From the NCBI GenBank assembly GCA_963800335.1, contig CAWDAN010000005.1, positions 62,001-126,000 of the forward strand: a stretch of 64,000 bases of DNA, given 5' to 3'. Position numbers and translations under genes: made by a program. This document shows positions 62,479 to 64,000 of this stretch, in pieces (position 1 is the first letter of the stretch; each line of letters starts with the position of its first letter). The notes under the pieces are model-generated. The model made no database searches and was not told the origin of the DNA. It saw only the letters and a program-made list of their open reading frames with translations. The DNA comes from Flavisphingopyxis sp963800335 (GTDB lineage: Bacteria; Pseudomonadota; Alphaproteobacteria; Sphingomonadales; Sphingomonadaceae).

Positions 62479-63587
62479 CCGGCCTCGCCGCGCGATATGC
62501 CGCGCTGATCGAGGCGGGCGAGCTCAAGCCCGACGCACAGCAGGCAGCGGCGGTTGCGACGCTCACCGACCTGCAGGACCGGCTCGAGGCGACCTGCGCC
62601 GAACGCGGTTTCATCGCGCGGCTGCTGGATCGCAAGCCCGAACGCACACGCGGCGCCTATCTGTGGGGCGCGGTCGGGCGCGGCAAATCGATGCTGATGG
62701 ACCTGTTTTTCGAAACGCTGAATATCGAGCGCAAGCGCAGGGTCCATTTCCACGCCTTCATGCTCGACGTGCATGCTGCGCTCAAAACCGCGCGCCAGAG
62801 CCAACAGGGCGACCCGATCGCAAAGGTTGGCAGCGACATCGCCAAGGGTGTGCGCCTGCTCGCCTTCGACGAGATGGTGATCAACAATTCGGCCGACGCG
62901 ATGATCATCTCCCGGCTGTTCACGGCTTTGCTCGGCCATGGCGTGACCGTCGTGGCGACATCGAACCGGCCGCCGCGCGACCTCTACAAGGACGGCCTCA
63001 ACCGCGAGCATTTCCTGCCCTTCATCGCGACCATCGAGGCGGAAAACGACATCATCCCGCTCAACGGCCCGACCGATTACCGCCGCGACCGGCTGGGCGA
63101 TGCCAGCCTGTGGCATGTCCCCAACGGTCCGGCCGCGACCACCGCGCTGAGCGAGGCGTTCTTTCGCCTCACCGACTATCCGCCGAGCGACAAGGCGCAC
63201 GTCCCGAGTTGCGAACTGGCGGTCGGCGGGAAGCGCACGCTGCACGTGCCCAAGGCGCTCAAGGGCGTCGCGGTGTTTTCGTTCAAGCGATTGTGCGGCG
63301 AGGCGCGCGGGGCGAGCGACTATCTCGCGATCGCGCGGACATTTCACGCCGTCATCATCGTCGGCATTCCGGTGATGGGGCCCGACATGCGCAACGAGGC
63401 GGCGCGCTTCGTGACCTTGATCGACGCGCTCTACGAATATCGCGTCAAGCTGCTCGCCAGCGCCGATGCCGAACCCGACGGCCTGTATCCCGCGGGCGAC
63501 GGCCGGTTCGAATTCGACCGCACCGTCTCGCGATTGCTCGAGATGCGCTCGGAGGCCTATCTCGCGCTCGGCCACGGCATCGACTGA
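62475..63587 (+). CDS. zapE: Cell division protein ZapE (AFG1-type ATPase)
   Basis: A 370-residue AAA-type ATPase: Walker A GAVGRGKSMLMDLFFE (about 62-77), HFHAFMLDVH, Walker B LLAFDEMVINNSADAM and VATSNRPPRDLYKDGLN (sensor). ZapE acts with FtsZ at the septum in E. coli; the mitochondrial homologue LACE1/AFG1 helps quality control of respiratory proteins, which fits its place after sdhB, a common alphaproteobacterial neighbourhood. Confidence 0.93.
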   Translation: MTGLAARYAALIEAGELKPDAQQAAAVATLTDLQDRLEATCAERGFIARLLDRKPERTRGAYLWGAVGRGKSMLMDLFFETLNIERKRRVHFHAFMLDVHAALKTARQSQQGDPIAKVGSDIAKGVRLLAFDEMVINNSADAMIISRLFTALLGHGVTVVATSNRPPRDLYKDGLNREHFLPFIATIEAENDIIPLNGPTDYRRDRLGDASLWHVPNGPAATTALSEAFFRLTDYPPSDKAHVPSCELAVGGKRTLHVPKALKGVAVFSFKRLCGEARGASDYLAIARTFHAVIIVGIPVMGPDMRNEAARFVTLIDALYEYRVKLLASADAEPDGLYPAGDGRFEFDRTVSRLLEMRSEAYLALGHGID

Positions 63588-63669
63588 CCGCTGCAAAACA
63601 TTGACCCCGACTGCGGTTAAGGCAATCCGGGAACGTCAGACCCGACGAGAGCAGCAAACGGAGCATGAC

Positions 63670-64000
63670 ATGATCGCCAGCCGCGACGAGTTCGACCACA
63701 AAGCCGCTTTGTCCAAGGTTCCCGCGATCACGCTCGGTTTCTGGATCATCAAGATCCTTGCAACGACATTGGGCGAAACCGGCGGCGACACGGTCTCGAT
63801 GACGCTCAGCCTGGGCTATCTCGTCGGCACCGCGATCTTCGGCGTGATCTTCCTCGCGCTCGTCGTTGCGCAGATCAAGGCGCGCGGCTTTCATCCCGCG
63901 CTCTACTGGGCGACGATCATCGCTTCGACGACGTTCGGCACGACGCTCGCCGATCATGTCACCCGCTCGATGGGGATCGGCTATACCGGTGGATCGGCCC
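63670..64000 (+). CDS. Membrane protein (COG4705-like), truncated by the window edge
   Basis: The ATG at 63670 opens a frame without stop to the right edge, giving 110 residues: MIASRDEFDHKAALSKVPAI, then helices around LGYLVGTAIFGVIFLALVVA and ALYWATIIASTTFGTTLADH. The repeated TT(L/F)G-E/D pattern (TTLGETGGD and TTFGTTLADH) is typical of the COG4705 uncharacterised membrane-anchored family. Function unknown; the C-terminus lies outside the window. Confidence 0.7.
   Translation, partial: MIASRDEFDHKAALSKVPAITLGFWIIKILATTLGETGGDTVSMTLSLGYLVGTAIFGVIFLALVVAQIKARGFHPALYWATIIASTTFGTTLADHVTRSMGIGYTGGSA

Noticed and set aside
1..64000. tRNA, rRNA, CRISPR, insertion sequences, prophage
   Set aside because: No cloverleaf, rRNA-like sequence, regularly spaced repeats, transposase or phage genes were seen in the gaps; the REP-type palindrome at 44430 is the only repeat.

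Overview
The window is about 64 kb of a GC-rich alphaproteobacterial chromosome, almost certainly from the Sphingomonadaceae. Three things point there: a PhyR/NepR/EcfG general-stress cassette at the left end, a serine palmitoyltransferase whose sequence closely resembles the Sphingomonas enzyme as I remember it, and family-typical features such as an Atm1-like exporter and a ribosomal protein L21 with a long Lys/Ala-rich tail. Gene density is very high. No stretch over 300 bases lacks a gene, and I saw no rRNA, tRNA, CRISPR array, insertion sequence or phage.

Layout. 0-2.5 kb: general stress response (a possible sensor-kinase start running off the left edge, nepR, phyR, a 43-residue membrane protein, ecfG, and a small NepR-like gene). 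2.6-8.1 kb: glnE, bcp, an M23 peptidase, erpA-type Fe-S carrier, xthA. 8.1-19.6 kb: what looks like a dispersed sphingolipid/envelope locus (YghO/ceramide-synthase-type GNAT, desaturase, lptG-lptF, DUF2141 protein, lipid kinase, Tam41-like CDP-lipid synthase, a CadC-like membrane regulator, a membrane protein, spt-acp-cerR), joined to obgE. 20-28 kb: a stress-type DUF2383 protein, TetR regulator with a di-iron-like hydrolase, GNAT acetyltransferases, rplU-rpmA, a lipoprotein, gamma carbonic anhydrase, hemB. 28-41 kb: M23 peptidase, SUV3-like helicase, S4 protein, fdxA, carD, two DUF2807 proteins, rsh, Atm1-type ABC exporter, diguanylate cyclase. 41-54 kb: purE-purK-folA-ribF, a palindromic repeat, ileS-lspA-DUF3035 lipoprotein, dxs, a Zur-like regulator, MerC-like protein, ctaA, rplM-rpsI. 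54-64 kb: phosphoesterase and second lipid kinase, esterase, a surface-glycan group (nucleotidyltransferase, GT4, flippase, glycerophosphotransferase-like enzyme), sdhB, thioesterase, zapE, and a membrane protein cut by the right edge.

How the genes fit together. Spt with its dedicated ACP makes 3-ketosphinganine, the YghO-like GNAT can N-acylate it, and CerR can reduce the product. The lipid kinase plus Tam41-like enzyme could then phosphorylate and CDP-activate the ceramide or a glycerolipid. LptF/LptG sit in the middle of this group, so an LPS-type bridge serving sphingolipid export is a testable idea. EcfG-type promoters (GGAA-N16-GTT class) precede nepR and the DUF2383 gene.

Quality caveat. 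At least ten conserved genes, including essential ileS, obgE, ctaA, xthA and spt, are broken by apparent one-base insertions (rarely deletions). I read this as uncorrected sequencing error, not mass pseudogenisation, and give such genes as full spans with the breaks noted.
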